DNA of 48,306 bases from HGM11416 sp045596285. GTDB taxonomy: Bacteria; Bacillota; Clostridia; Christensenellales; Borkfalkiaceae. A program made the position numbers and the translations under genes. This document shows, piece after piece, positions 48,284 to 48,306 of this stretch. Where the stretch lies: contig JAZOCA010000133.1 in the NCBI GenBank assembly GCA_045596285.1, positions 1-48,306 on the forward strand, written 5' to 3'. The notes under the pieces were generated by a model, which was given only the letters and a program-made list of their open reading frames with translations, was not told where the DNA came from and searched no databases. Numbering within the stretch: position 1 is the first letter of the stretch; every line of letters begins with the position of its first letter.

Positions 48284-48306
48284 CATGCACTTATTACCTG
48301 CTACCC

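Overview
The window is AT-rich, densely coded DNA from a monoderm, low-GC bacterium, most probably a gut-type Clostridia lineage. The evidence is the conserved Firmicutes block tmcAL / yceD (DUF177) / rpmF, clostridial-style ackA-pta, strong AGGAGG-like ribosome binding sites, near-consensus TTGACA-N17-TATAAT promoters, and many lipoprotein signals with a lipobox cysteine (…TAC, …SAC, …IAC). No rRNA, tRNA, transposase, integrase, phage gene or CRISPR array was seen. The exact genus cannot be read from the sequence.

Layout. (1) 0-7 kb, housekeeping: an HNH nuclease-like membrane protein, a small basic protein, L32, the DUF177 protein, acetate kinase, phosphotransacetylase, the acetate-using tRNA enzyme TmcAL, a SLOG-fold protein, and an acyl-ACP thioesterase whose 5' end carries a one-base frameshift. 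(2) 7-13.5 kb: a large membrane-anchored protein of unknown function, then a MarR-controlled heterodimeric ABC exporter. (3) 13.5-14.1 kb: a non-coding stretch packed with hairpins. (4) 14.1-38.8 kb, a glycan-utilisation locus: a DUF4838 protein, a GH36 alpha-galactosidase, two related TIM-barrel 'DEP' proteins (one a 1292-residue lipoprotein with five binding-type modules), a MalFG-type sugar ABC transporter with its binding protein, two AraC regulators, a 1481-residue GH31 lipoprotein with an inserted PA14 domain, and a 1652-residue non-catalytic lipoprotein built from three copies of a Big2-Big2-A-B super-repeat. (5) 38.9-48.2 kb, housekeeping again: GDPD, LepA, an unknown membrane protein, HemW, a metallophosphoesterase, a hexapeptide acetyltransferase, and side-by-side ATP-type and PPi-type phosphofructokinases.

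How it fits together. The glycan locus reads as a surface system. The lipid-anchored GH31 enzyme, the modular binder and the DEP lipoprotein would capture and trim an alpha-linked glycan outside the cell. The binding protein and two permeases would import oligosaccharides; no dedicated ATPase is present, so one encoded elsewhere is presumably shared. The cytosolic GH36 enzyme and the small DEP protein would finish degradation. Sugar then feeds glycolysis (PFK genes) and overflow to acetate (Pta-AckA).

The most unusual signals are: a family of 11 short intergenic hairpins sharing the core CTATARNNCGRTTA, spread across the whole window and 10 of 11 in one orientation; an array of about ten small hairpins at 13.69-14.04 kb; and module families A and B in the giant lipoproteins, which I cannot assign to a known domain.
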